NCBI GenBank assembly: GCA_031553215.1
Contig: JAVBLW010000011.1
Span: 1-64,000, forward strand
Length of the DNA: 64,000 nt
Direction: 5' to 3'
Source: JAVBLW01 sp031553215
GTDB taxonomy: Bacteria; Bacillota_I; Bacilli_A; Acholeplasmatales; Anaeroplasmataceae
In this document: in pieces, positions 17,961 to 26,627 of the stretch
How positions within the stretch are numbered: the stretch's first letter is position 1
How the letters are laid out: each line of letters begins with the position of its first letter
Notes under the pieces: generated by a model
Database searches by the model: none
What the model was told of the DNA's origin: nothing
What the model saw: the letters and a program-made list of their open reading frames with translations, nothing else
Program-made: the position numbers and the translations under genes

Positions 17961-18458
17961 ATGAATGATATTTTAAGTTTTAACCAAGGATTATTTGGTA
18001 CTATATTTAGAGAAAGGAGAGCATCAAGACGTGTAAGAAAAGAAATGGTACAATCGCTAGTTATTCCAGATTGTGCTGTTGAAATGACATATGATGATAT
18101 GCAACAAACAGATGGTGGAAAGACAGTTGGAATTAATTTGTCAATAACTTTATCTGCTGGCTTTGCCTTGTCATTAGTAACTAGTACTGCAGCTAAGGCA
18201 GCATTAACGGTTTATTTAACTGCAAATTTAACAGCGGCAGGAGCAGCCGTTGGAGGACCAGCAGCTTTAGTTACAGGTGGATTGTCTGCATTTATCGCAG
18301 TAGCAGGTGTTGGTTTTATCGTAAGCAAATTAACAAATTTAATTGCATCATCTCTAATTGATGGACCAAGTCAAACGTATACTGTTCATTTATTTGATAT
18401 GTTTATTCCGTTTAGAAAAAAAGATATCACGCTTAGTTTAGGTGGATCAGGTTTATAA
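17961..18458 (+). CDS. Bacteriocin-like precursor with long Gly-Gly leader
   Basis: The leader ends in MTYDDMQQTDGG: counting back from the Gly-Gly, Met(-12), Asp(-8), Met(-7) and Thr(-4) match the double-glycine leader pattern. Cleavage would leave about 112 residues. The mature part is small-residue-rich and very hydrophobic (ILSAGFALSLVTSTAAKAALTVYLTANL..., GGPAALVTGGLSAFIAVAGVGF) with at least two membrane-length helices, and ends in LSLGGSGL. GGGAGG precedes the start. The leader (~53 aa) is longer than the usual 15-30 aa. It is probably a membrane-active secreted peptide or small protein. Confidence 0.75.
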   Translation: MNDILSFNQGLFGTIFRERRASRRVRKEMVQSLVIPDCAVEMTYDDMQQTDGGKTVGINLSITLSAGFALSLVTSTAAKAALTVYLTANLTAAGAAVGGPAALVTGGLSAFIAVAGVGFIVSKLTNLIASSLIDGPSQTYTVHLFDMFIPFRKKDITLSLGGSGL

Positions 18459-18483
18459 TAAATAATAATTATTTGGAGGAAAA

Positions 18484-18864
18484 ATGAAAAAACAAGAATA
18501 TTTAAAATCTTTGAAACTTGCATTATTGTGCTCAAGCATGCTTTCAATCGTTGTATTTATTGCACACATAATATTGGGGTATGATCTTTTATTTGATATT
18601 TGTATATTAGTAACTATTGCACTGGGAGGAATCGCGTACTTATTTGTCAAGAAAACAATTGTATTAAATATATATTTAGCTATATATGGATTACTTAATA
18701 TTATTGCAGCAGCATTTACATTAACAGATTCATCTGGTACAGTAACATGGAAAGAACAATTATCTAATATTTTATATGCAATTGTTCTTGTTACATATGC
18801 CGCAATATATTTTATAAGTATTAAAATGCGACATAATAAAATGATTAAAAATCAAGAAAAATAA
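18484..18864 (+). CDS. Four-helix membrane protein, candidate bacteriocin immunity
   Basis: 126 aa with four hydrophobic segments (residues ~12-32, 36-52, 58-80 and 92-112) and a basic C-terminal tail. It follows the precursor gene by 25 bp with a GGAGG ribosome site and is the last gene before the terminator. Size, topology and position fit a self-immunity protein, but I do not recognise a family. Confidence 0.65.
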   Translation: MKKQEYLKSLKLALLCSSMLSIVVFIAHIILGYDLLFDICILVTIALGGIAYLFVKKTIVLNIYLAIYGLLNIIAAAFTLTDSSGTVTWKEQLSNILYAIVLVTYAAIYFISIKMRHNKMIKNQEK

Positions 18865-18877
18865 ATAATTTAAATTT

Positions 18878-18920
18878 AAAGGTTAACTACTGATAAAAAA
18901 TTTCAGTAATTAACCTTTTT
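18878..18920. terminator. Bidirectional terminator between bacteriocin operon and regulator gene
   Basis: AAAGGTTAACTACTGA and TTCAGTAATTAACCTTT form a long, nearly perfect stem with A and T runs outside. It ends the plus-strand operon and the minus-strand gene. Confidence 0.85.
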
Positions 18921-18924
18921 TATT

Positions 18925-19395
18925 TTATATAAATTGATTTAAAAACCTAACTAAATATTCCTTATAAGAATTTTCATCCACTATATCTCTAGTAGGAACT
19001 ATTATATTATAACCATTAATAAACTTGTTTACTTTATCTAAATTATCTTTAAAATAAAAAAAACTAGTATAAACTGATTGTATAACATCAAATTCTACTA
19101 GTTTTGTATCAAATATTTCTATTAAGATTTCTTGAAAATCATTATACGAATTATTCTTTATAATTCCTTTAAACTCACTAACCCCCAATAAATAATCCAT
19201 CGATACATCTAAATAACTAGCTATACTTAATAGCTTAGCTAAAGATGTAAATGCAGGATCATCTAAATCTTCTAATCTTTGTAAGTGTCTTCTAGTAATA
19301 ATCCCCTCCTTTTCTAATTCAACTTTTCTAACATGCTTAAATTTTCTTGCTTTTTTAATTCTATCTTTTACTACATAAATATCAAAAATTTCCAT
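18925..19395 (-). CDS. XRE-family HTH regulator
   Basis: Residues ~8-75 form a Cro/CI-type HTH (DRIKKARKFKHVRKVELEKEGIITRRHLQRLED, then LSIASYLDVSMDYLLG), the end motif typical of XRE proteins. The C-terminal ~85 residues are helical and unassigned. GGGGAGGTG sits before ATG 19395, which I prefer over the longer start at 19416. It could control the bacteriocin operon or the rolling-circle module next door. Confidence 0.8.
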   Translation of the reverse strand: MEIFDIYVVKDRIKKARKFKHVRKVELEKEGIITRRHLQRLEDLDDPAFTSLAKLLSIASYLDVSMDYLLGVSEFKGIIKNNSYNDFQEILIEIFDTKLVEFDVIQSVYTSFFYFKDNLDKVNKFINGYNIIVPTRDIVDENSYKEYLVRFLNQFI

Positions 19396-19510
19396 ATTCT
19401 CACCTCCCCTCAACAAAATTATATAAAGGGAGATAAAAGAAATTTATCAAATTAAAAGGAGAACAAGAGAATAAAGAAAAAAGTAATCAAAAAATAGCAA
19501 AATATATAAT

Positions 19511-19570
19511 AATGGGACATAACTGTCCCATTTTTTCCCTGAGCCACCACTGATTTGGAGGCTTTTTTTT
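19511..19570 (+). terminator. Two tandem terminator hairpins at the edge of the rolling-circle module
   Basis: AATGGGACA-taac-TGTCCCATTTTTT is a perfect intrinsic terminator. AGCCACC...GGAGGCT followed by eight T is a second one with a single mismatch. They insulate the downstream genes. Confidence 0.75.
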
Positions 19571-19632
19571 ATATACAATTAAGGCGTACTTGAAACTAAC
19601 CCACTCAGGTAACAAAGAAAAGAGGTGAAAAT

Positions 19633-19824
19633 ATAAAAACAATTCCATCTGAATTATTAGGAACATGGGATAACGATATTGCTAAAGGATATGTACTATT
19701 TGCTTTAAAGTTATTAGGCTATAAAGACAAAGATAGAAGAGAAGTTCTAAATGCATTATCAAGATCCTTTGATGAATTAACACTAGAAGAAGCAAAAGCC
19801 TTCTATCTAAAATCACCCTACTAA
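19633..19824 (+). CDS. 63-aa protein with apparent AUA start
   Basis: The frame is open from 19600 to the stop at 19822 and holds no ATG, GTG, TTG or CTG at its beginning. AGAGGTGA (19621-19628) is followed 4 nt later by ATA AAA ACA ATT CCA, exactly where a start codon should be. The product would read (M)KTIPSELLGTWDNDIAKGYV and continue helical (DRREVLNALSRSFDEL). No family recognised. It is the first gene of the module; 36 bp separate it from the next gene. Confidence 0.6.
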   Translation: MKTIPSELLGTWDNDIAKGYVLFALKLLGYKDKDRREVLNALSRSFDELTLEEAKAFYLKSPY

Positions 19825-19860
19825 TTCAAATTAAAAAATCTAAACGAAAGGAGGACCAAA

Positions 19861-20343
19861 ATGGAAAGATTAGTTGATATAACACTAAAACAAAACTACA
19901 ACAAAGCAAGAAATACATCTACATATGAAATTGAATTCATAATTCCTAATTTAAATGCTGATACAGAAATGAAACATTCATACACTGACGCACTATTCAC
20001 AAAGAAAATAGGATTTGATGAATTCCAAAATATCATATTATTCCATGATTTATTAGAAAAAACAAATATTGAAAATAGAAAAGGAGTAATCATTCAAAAC
20101 TGTAAATGCGAATATGGAATCCGTAAAAACATTAGAACTGGATTACCATATAAAGCAATATTCATTCAAATTACTGATGATGTATCTATTGCATTCTTCG
20201 CAAGTCGTGTTGCAGAAGCAAACATAAATAATGTAAAATTCAAAACTGACTATATCTGGGAAGAAACAGCATTCTCAAATAATGCTGTAAATGCCCTAGA
20301 AGCATTTGAACAAGCCCCAAAACAAGAATCAGAAACAGAATAA
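19861..20343 (+). CDS. Unknown 160-aa protein of the rolling-circle module
   Basis: Strong AAAGGAGG ribosome site. The N-terminal half is beta-rich (TYEIEFIIPN, GVIIQNCKCEYGIRK, YKAIFIQITDDVSIAFFA), followed by a short helix and an acidic Glu/Gln-rich tail. A small beta-barrel with an acidic tail is the general design of single-stranded-DNA-binding proteins of filamentous phages and plasmids, so that is one reasonable guess. I cannot assign a family. Confidence 0.55.
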   Translation: MERLVDITLKQNYNKARNTSTYEIEFIIPNLNADTEMKHSYTDALFTKKIGFDEFQNIILFHDLLEKTNIENRKGVIIQNCKCEYGIRKNIRTGLPYKAIFIQITDDVSIAFFASRVAEANINNVKFKTDYIWEETAFSNNAVNALEAFEQAPKQESETE

Positions 20344-20358
20344 TAGAAAGGAAACCTT

Positions 20359-20541
20359 ATGAAAGATGTCTTTAATCTACTTAAAAAAATACTGTCCGCC
20401 TTAGTGGACAGTATAAAACTTTTATATAAGTTTGTAAAAAACATATTCAAGAAATTATGGAAGGTCTTATTATTGATTTTCACTACCATAATTACTCTAT
20501 TTACAATTAAGAAAATCAAAAAACAGAAGGGAGAAAAATGA
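20359..20541 (+). CDS. 60-aa hydrophobic protein with basic tail, possible coat-like protein
   Basis: An amphipathic N-terminal helix (LLKKILSALVDSIKLLYKFV), a membrane segment (VLLLIFTTIITLF) and a strongly basic tail (KKIKKQKGEK). Size and layout are like major coat proteins of filamentous phages, whose basic end contacts DNA, although the N-terminus here is basic rather than acidic and has no signal peptide. AAAGGAAA precedes the start; its stop overlaps the next ATG (ATGA). Confidence 0.55.
   Translation: MKDVFNLLKKILSALVDSIKLLYKFVKNIFKKLWKVLLLIFTTIITLFTIKKIKKQKGEK
20389..20414. repeat. Perfect inverted repeat inside the 60-aa gene
   Basis: ATACTGTCC and GGACAGTAT flank the 8-nt loop GCCTTAGT. 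It is GC-rich for this region and lies within a coding sequence, so it may serve a DNA-level role (single-strand origin or packaging hairpin) or an mRNA processing role. Confidence 0.5.
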
Positions 20542-22073
20542 AACGAATAAAAGTATTAATATTCCTAATTATTTCAGTAATATCGATATCATTACTTTCA
20601 ATAACTACCCATGCTGCAACATTCCGGTCTGATATAGTAACCGAAGTATCAAATTATGTATCACAAGGTAAACTACCAGCATTTCATAATGAAATTTCTA
20701 ATGATTCAGGATATCAAAACTTTTATACAAAAATGGTAAGAACAGAAAGTAATAAAAACGAAGCATTAGCTTACCTCTCAACGCACTCGAGAGGAGAAAT
20801 ACTAAATATCATTTCTAACTATCAAAATGAGGCAAATGAAATATGGGAAAACATCTTAACCAATTTAGATATTGAAGCACAGTATTTAGACCCAAATAAG
20901 ATATTAGGAATATATTGGGATTCTAGAATACAAAGGGATTGGTGTTACTTGGATTTAATATGGACAAGTGAATATATTCCCAGTGAATTCATGACAATCA
21001 CGGATTTAACCATTAATGGAAAGAAATATAAACAATATGACAATCTAACTGATACATACCAAGACGCTAATTGGTTTGATACTGATTATTATCATTTTCC
21101 AGATACCAACTTAACAATTCATAAAACACCAATATGTGGTTATGAAAAAGATGTACTATTTGGTGTACCTCTAATGCAAAAATACAAGGTAACTTCATTA
21201 AATGCTGGAATTGATAAAAAACAATACTTTAATGACCCAGATCCAAAAGGAATATATAATCTTTCAATTACCTCAGAAATTGAATTTGACTTAGGTAGGG
21301 TACCAAAAAAAGATGGCGTAAAGCTATGTCAATTGGTATCACATGCCTATGAGATAATTAAAGATTGTGAAGTTCAAAGCTACTTTGATATAGCTTTTGG
21401 TGGGTATATCCATAAAGTACATTTCAATACATCTATCGATATTGACCGAATTTACCGTGTTGATGTTGCCTATACCTTATCTAGTGAAAATAAGAGCTGG
21501 TATCAATTTTGGTTAGAAACCAAAGAACGGGAGGTAGTTAAATCTCTAACCACAAAGCGAGTAAGTCAAGGATTATTTGGCTTATTCAAATATCAAGGCT
21601 TCAAAGAAGGAAGTTTCCAATCAAATCAAAAGAATTCAAAATATTATAAATATGAACTTCATCTTAACTATAACGATGATGCATGGAACTTCTTTAATGG
21701 AAAATCATTTCAAGAGGCTGATTATAAAATAATCAAAAAATTCAAAATATTTAGAATGAATTTTCTAGCAGATGAAACAGTCTATGATGTAGCTATAAAA
21801 ATGGACACTGTTGACGGTGATACATTAAGCATAGTTGATAGAAATCTAATTCTAGATACTGATTCAACGCTTTGGAACGTTAAAGATAAAGTATATGACT
21901 TAGTAGATAGAGCCGAAGAACTATTCGGAAAAGCTGGTAAAGCAGTACTAATCATTGGTTCAATTATAATATTCATAATCATTTGCTATATATTCTATAA
22001 AATAGCGACCCTCGTTATTAGCATTTTACAGTTAAAGGAGGCGAGAAAGAATGCTAAAATTAAAAAAACCTAA
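20538..22073 (+). CDS. Secreted, C-terminally anchored surface protein (511 aa)
   Basis: Signal peptide at residues 1-28 (hydrophobic core LIFLIISVISISLLSI, likely cut after THA). The long extracellular part is mixed and not recognised. A C-terminal membrane helix (residues ~470-492, AVLIIGSIIIFIIICYIFYKI) is followed by a short basic tail. This topology is shared with filamentous phage adsorption protein pIII and with many conjugation surface proteins. The gene overlaps its neighbours at both ends (4 bp and 23 bp), so it belongs to one translation-coupled operon. Confidence 0.6.
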   Translation: MKRIKVLIFLIISVISISLLSITTHAATFRSDIVTEVSNYVSQGKLPAFHNEISNDSGYQNFYTKMVRTESNKNEALAYLSTHSRGEILNIISNYQNEANEIWENILTNLDIEAQYLDPNKILGIYWDSRIQRDWCYLDLIWTSEYIPSEFMTITDLTINGKKYKQYDNLTDTYQDANWFDTDYYHFPDTNLTIHKTPICGYEKDVLFGVPLMQKYKVTSLNAGIDKKQYFNDPDPKGIYNLSITSEIEFDLGRVPKKDGVKLCQLVSHAYEIIKDCEVQSYFDIAFGGYIHKVHFNTSIDIDRIYRVDVAYTLSSENKSWYQFWLETKEREVVKSLTTKRVSQGLFGLFKYQGFKEGSFQSNQKNSKYYKYELHLNYNDDAWNFFNGKSFQEADYKIIKKFKIFRMNFLADETVYDVAIKMDTVDGDTLSIVDRNLILDTDSTLWNVKDKVYDLVDRAEELFGKAGKAVLIIGSIIIFIIICYIFYKIATLVISILQLKEARKNAKIKKT

Positions 22074-24591
22074 AATATATATCCCGATAATATCATCATT
22101 TATTATTGGATTCCTCTGTTTCTTAGGATTTAATATTCCTAAAACCTACGCTGCAGAAACAGCACAAATTACATTAAAAAATACCATAAATCATGAATTA
22201 AAAAATATGGAAGACTTTGAATTCAATGGGATTATTTATTACTATCTAGAATCCTTTGATAGAATATATGCCAAAAGTGTATCTAATCCAGAACAAGTAG
22301 TTATATATAATAAACTGAGTGGAAAAACAGTTATGTATGCAGGTAGTTTTGATTTAAATGGAACTGAAACTTTTGGAGATATAATAGTATATGATTCCAA
22401 CAATTTTGGAAGTAATTTTAAAAATAAAACTATAAAAAATTTGTATATGATTGACAATTATGTTAGTACAAACTATCAAACGATGACAATAGAAAATTAT
22501 CACTATATTCCGTCATATAAGTTATATTCTTCACAAATTAATTATAGCTCTGATAATGTAACTAAATTTAATGCTCTTGCAATTACTAATTGTTACTATT
22601 ATGAATGGAATAAACTATTCTTTAAAGAATATGCAGATGAATATAATTCTTCATCAGATAAAGCGCATAACTTTACTATGAAAACAGAAAGTGAAAGTAA
22701 ATACACAAAAGAATCATTTTATCCATTTGAAGGATTTATTCCTACCTTAGAAACTCAAGGAGTAAAATACTTTCATGCAAGTAATTCAAGTTATCTTCCT
22801 GACTGTACAACTAACGAAGAAATTCCTTATGAACCATATGAAGTTGATAGTAGAATTAAATCAATAACTGTACCAAAATTAACTTCAGCAGCAGCTTTTA
22901 ATAACATAACTTTTAATACCTTTGACGCTCGTGGACAAAACGTCTCTACATTATCTGGTGTTAAAGGAGAAACCATAATTGGTTCAAATGCTTCAAGTAA
23001 TTTTAGTACAACTAATATAAGATTTAAAAAGTTATATTTTGTCTATGATCCAAATGCTGTAAGCATTACTAGTGTATCAACCTATGGGACAGTATCATTA
23101 GAAAAAATATATATTCCAGAAGAGTTCAAAGAACACTTTAATGCAATCATAGAAAGTGAAGTACTAGGAAGTAAAGTAGAATATTATAATGGTGAAATAA
23201 ATACAACTTTTGAATTTAGAAATGATGAAAGCACTAAAATATACAAAAGTTCTGATAATAGTCTTAATTTAACTAAAACATTAGAAACTATCAAAATTTT
23301 AGAAAAATCTGGAGTAAATGTACCAACAGATGGCTATATTAATGAATTTTTAGAAAATTATACTGAATTACCAGACATAGATGATAAAGATATAGATAAT
23401 GAACAAGTATATTCATTAAGAGAAATTGGAACTGTATATTGTCCTAGTTTAATGGATCCTAGAAAAATACTGACTGTCATCACTCAAAACCTAGTTCTAA
23501 AGCACGGTGAAACTACAAATGATTCTGCAACCATAAATTTTAATGTTAATGACTTTACTTTCAATCACAACGGACAAATTAAGTACACCTGTATATTTTT
23601 AGATAGAACTAAAGAAGAAGGAACATTTAATGTTGAATATATCAACATTCAAAACAAAGCAGGATACGTTATAATTGATGATTCCATTTATATGGTAACA
23701 AGTGTCGCAGAAACTAAAACACTTGATGCATACTTTACAGAATTCAATGAAATAGTTACTAAATTTTCAAATATAACATTATCAGAAGACATTACTTTAA
23801 CTGCTGGAGTATACACAGTTAATTATTCATCTGATACAGTATCGGGTTCAATCTATTTAACGGTAGCTAAAATAAATTTAAATGTAGTCGAGCAAGAATA
23901 TAATCCATATGATTTAGCCCTACGATTTGTATTCACTAAATATGTTGATATAGATAAAGCTATTCTTTTAATGAAACCTTATATGTTATATAAAGATGGA
24001 AAACCATGTACAGAAAATTACATATTAACCTTTAGTAAAATAAGTGAAGACCATTTAGAATTTATAGGTATGTACCCAAATGGAATGAACTTTAGTTATC
24101 AATGTAATTTTAGAATAATTGATTCTAATGTAGGACAATTCTTTGCGTCATCCTTATCTGGAACATGTAATTTTACCTTAATGGTAGAAGCTAAAACTAT
24201 TAAAGAAGGTACTACCGCTAAAGACTTATATCAAATGATTATGGAAAATGTTTATAGTAATCAAGTTGATCCAGTCTTTAATCTAGCAATAACTTTAACA
24301 AAACCAGGAATTTCTTCAATAGAATCATCTATCTATAAATCAGGTAATGGACAAACTAATACAGCAACAGCCAGAGTTGTAGTAACTGATAGTGATATTA
24401 ACCCGGATGGATTTAAAGAAGAATTTCATACGATTAAAGATGACTTTGGAAACTCTGGAATAATAGATCAAATTAACGATAATCCAACATTAAAATGGAC
24501 TTCAATTACCATTTCTACAATCTTTGGATTCATCTTATTATATTTAAGCTTCTTAGGTATTCGCAAATTTATTAGATGGTTAAGAAGATAA
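22051..24591 (+). CDS. Large secreted, C-terminally anchored surface protein (846 aa)
   Basis: Signal peptide (IYIPIISSFIIGFLCFLGF, then KTYAAET), followed by ~770 extracellular residues rich in Asn, Ser, Thr and Tyr and predicted beta strands, and a C-terminal membrane helix (residues ~818-838) with a basic end RKFIRWLRR. AAAGGAGG precedes the start. It is likely an adhesion/receptor-binding or mating protein of the module. No domain could be named from sequence reading. Its end overlaps the next gene by 16 bp. Confidence 0.6.
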   Translation: MLKLKKPKIYIPIISSFIIGFLCFLGFNIPKTYAAETAQITLKNTINHELKNMEDFEFNGIIYYYLESFDRIYAKSVSNPEQVVIYNKLSGKTVMYAGSFDLNGTETFGDIIVYDSNNFGSNFKNKTIKNLYMIDNYVSTNYQTMTIENYHYIPSYKLYSSQINYSSDNVTKFNALAITNCYYYEWNKLFFKEYADEYNSSSDKAHNFTMKTESESKYTKESFYPFEGFIPTLETQGVKYFHASNSSYLPDCTTNEEIPYEPYEVDSRIKSITVPKLTSAAAFNNITFNTFDARGQNVSTLSGVKGETIIGSNASSNFSTTNIRFKKLYFVYDPNAVSITSVSTYGTVSLEKIYIPEEFKEHFNAIIESEVLGSKVEYYNGEINTTFEFRNDESTKIYKSSDNSLNLTKTLETIKILEKSGVNVPTDGYINEFLENYTELPDIDDKDIDNEQVYSLREIGTVYCPSLMDPRKILTVITQNLVLKHGETTNDSATINFNVNDFTFNHNGQIKYTCIFLDRTKEEGTFNVEYINIQNKAGYVIIDDSIYMVTSVAETKTLDAYFTEFNEIVTKFSNITLSEDITLTAGVYTVNYSSDTVSGSIYLTVAKINLNVVEQEYNPYDLALRFVFTKYVDIDKAILLMKPYMLYKDGKPCTENYILTFSKISEDHLEFIGMYPNGMNFSYQCNFRIIDSNVGQFFASSLSGTCNFTLMVEAKTIKEGTTAKDLYQMIMENVYSNQVDPVFNLAITLTKPGISSIESSIYKSGNGQTNTATARVVVTDSDINPDGFKEEFHTIKDDFGNSGIIDQINDNPTLKWTSITISTIFGFILLYLSFLGIRKFIRWLRR

Positions 24592-26444
24592 TTAAACCAA
24601 ACTTAGTATTAACAGTGATAGCTATAATGGCTATCCTGTTGGTATTTAACTATAAAACATTTTCAGAAACTACAAACAGATTACTAGAAGTATTTAATAT
24701 TGATAAATTAAGAACATTTTTTGATAATTATGTAACAAGCAATTCAGATATTTATCAAAGCACTGTTGATGATGTTGTAAATCAAACAGAAGATATTTTA
24801 TCAAATCTATCTCAAACAAGACCATTACAAGAAATACTTTTAGATATTCTAGAAAACACAATAATATTTTTAATAAATTTTATAAATTATTTCCTTAATA
24901 TAGGTGTTAATGTACTAATTTTTATCTGGATTTTTATAAATGAAAATATAAACGGGACTAATTTAAAAATAAAATATTCAAAATCAGCATTACTTTTTCT
25001 CAAAATCAATGAATTAATCAATTTAATAACTAGGATAATAAAGAATTTTCTAAAAATGATATTAAATCAAGTATCCATACATAGGAGAAAAATAGCCTTA
25101 GTATTCTTATTATTCATAATATCGAACGGACTATTTTATAAAATTCTAGTAGAAATATTAATATTCATTGTTGCTTATATTTATCATGCATTTAACTTAG
25201 AAACCTATGTAGTGATATCATCACTAGGGAAAGCTATTGTAATATTTGCCTATCCTAAATTAAAAAGCATTCCATATTTCATCCTAATACCATTACTAAT
25301 AATTTTAGTTTTTTTAAAAGCTATATCAAAAGCTGAAAAGAAACTAAGTCTAAATCATATAAGACTAAAAGTATTTGCAAAAGATACATTAACTCAAACA
25401 ACCTTTATCAATGGTCCACCAGGATCAGGGAAAACCTTACTAAATGTATCTTTATCACTTGCTAGTGAAGAAAACTTCATAGATATACTAGAAGAAAAAC
25501 TATTAGAATATGAACTTAAGTATCCATATTTAAACTTTGCAAAAATACGTGATGATCCAACAAAATATCCAGAACATAAAGAATATGCTTTTTATCTAGA
25601 AATGCTTAATAATAGAAAATCATATATTATTTCTAACTATGCAATTTATTCACCATATTTCAAAGAATACTCGAAAATCTTTGACTTTAACTTTATGAGA
25701 AAAAATATCATGACTGATACCTATGCCCTAGAAGAATATATTGTAATCTCACTATCAGAGTTGGATAAAGAGTATAACGCTCATGACAATATGAAAGATG
25801 TAGGTATAGACGGTGCAGCAACATTCTTTTCAACTGTATCACATGATTTAAAAAGACAATTAAAATTAATTGCTGATTATCAGCTTAAAGACCAAGTACC
25901 ACTTCGCATTAGAGGTAACTCAGAATATTTCTTTCAAGTTGATAAAAGACAAAAGAAATATCCTTTTATTCTAGGTCTATATTACCTACCTTTTAGAATT
26001 CTATCAAATTTAGTGAGATATTATATCAAAAGATATGAAACTAAAAAGCCTTATATTAATAAAAAAACCAAGCGTTCTACAGTAGCCGAATATAAACGTA
26101 ATGACTACACTTTACTATACGCCTTTTTAAGGAAACTTGCCTTTACCTTAAATAAAATATCAGACTTTTTCGATCACTATTGGTATTTCAAAATAAAAGG
26201 AGAACTATCTGAAAAAGATGGCGCTAAAGGAACATCACATTCAATCTGCATTAACATCTGTGACTTATCAATCGAAAACATGGCGTTATATGATTCAACA
26301 TTTCTATCTTACGCTTATGAACAAAAGAAGAATAAGGCGTTTAAAGATTTAGAAAAATTTACTTCATTAAAACCATCAATTGAAGAACTTACAAAATGTC
26401 ACTCAAGATTTTATGACAAACTTAATGGAATAACTTCTCAATAA
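24576..26444 (+). CDS. Zot/FtsK-HerA-like membrane ATPase
   Basis: The N-terminal ~260 residues hold several membrane helices. The ATPase domain has Walker A INGPPGSGKTLLN at about residues 277-288. Further on, YIVISLSELDKEY could be the Walker B region, and SHDLKRQLKLIADYQLKDQV with the following LRIRGNSEYFF resembles the Zot pattern (histidine/arginine, then strand, then 'itQ', then R..V..hy.f). Zot (pI) is the assembly/export ATPase of filamentous phages. Here membrane helices precede rather than follow the ATPase domain, so a TcpA-like conjugation coupling protein remains possible. No own ribosome site is seen; it is coupled to the overlapping upstream gene. Confidence 0.6.
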   Translation: MVKKIIKPNLVLTVIAIMAILLVFNYKTFSETTNRLLEVFNIDKLRTFFDNYVTSNSDIYQSTVDDVVNQTEDILSNLSQTRPLQEILLDILENTIIFLINFINYFLNIGVNVLIFIWIFINENINGTNLKIKYSKSALLFLKINELINLITRIIKNFLKMILNQVSIHRRKIALVFLLFIISNGLFYKILVEILIFIVAYIYHAFNLETYVVISSLGKAIVIFAYPKLKSIPYFILIPLLIILVFLKAISKAEKKLSLNHIRLKVFAKDTLTQTTFINGPPGSGKTLLNVSLSLASEENFIDILEEKLLEYELKYPYLNFAKIRDDPTKYPEHKEYAFYLEMLNNRKSYIISNYAIYSPYFKEYSKIFDFNFMRKNIMTDTYALEEYIVISLSELDKEYNAHDNMKDVGIDGAATFFSTVSHDLKRQLKLIADYQLKDQVPLRIRGNSEYFFQVDKRQKKYPFILGLYYLPFRILSNLVRYYIKRYETKKPYINKKTKRSTVAEYKRNDYTLLYAFLRKLAFTLNKISDFFDHYWYFKIKGELSEKDGAKGTSHSICINICDLSIENMALYDSTFLSYAYEQKKNKAFKDLEKFTSLKPSIEELTKCHSRFYDKLNGITSQ

Positions 26445-26496
26445 AACGAACAAAACCAAGCAAATATATAAAAATTAAGCACTTGGAAGTATCAAA

Positions 26497-26583
26497 CATT
26501 AACCATGGCTTGGCAAGATTTACGGCGGGCAAAAGTGGATATTACTAATAGCCACTTGCTGCCGTAAATCCAAGCCATTAATG
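26497..26583 (+). other. Hairpin double-strand origin / nick region for rolling-circle replication
   Basis: A nested inverted repeat: CATTAA/TTAATG, GGCTTGG/CCAAGCC and ATTTACGGC/GCCGTAAAT enclose an inner hairpin AAGTGG/CCACTT (26533-26538 and 26552-26557). Its loop reads ATATTACTAATAG. TACT^AATAGCC matches the nick context of pT181-type origins (TACTCT^AATAGCC), placing the expected nick between 26546 and 26547. The initiator gene of the same superfamily starts 45 bp downstream. Confidence 0.75.
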
Positions 26584-26627
26584 TGCAACTTACAATTTGC
26601 TATCATAAATAAAACAAGGAGGAACTA

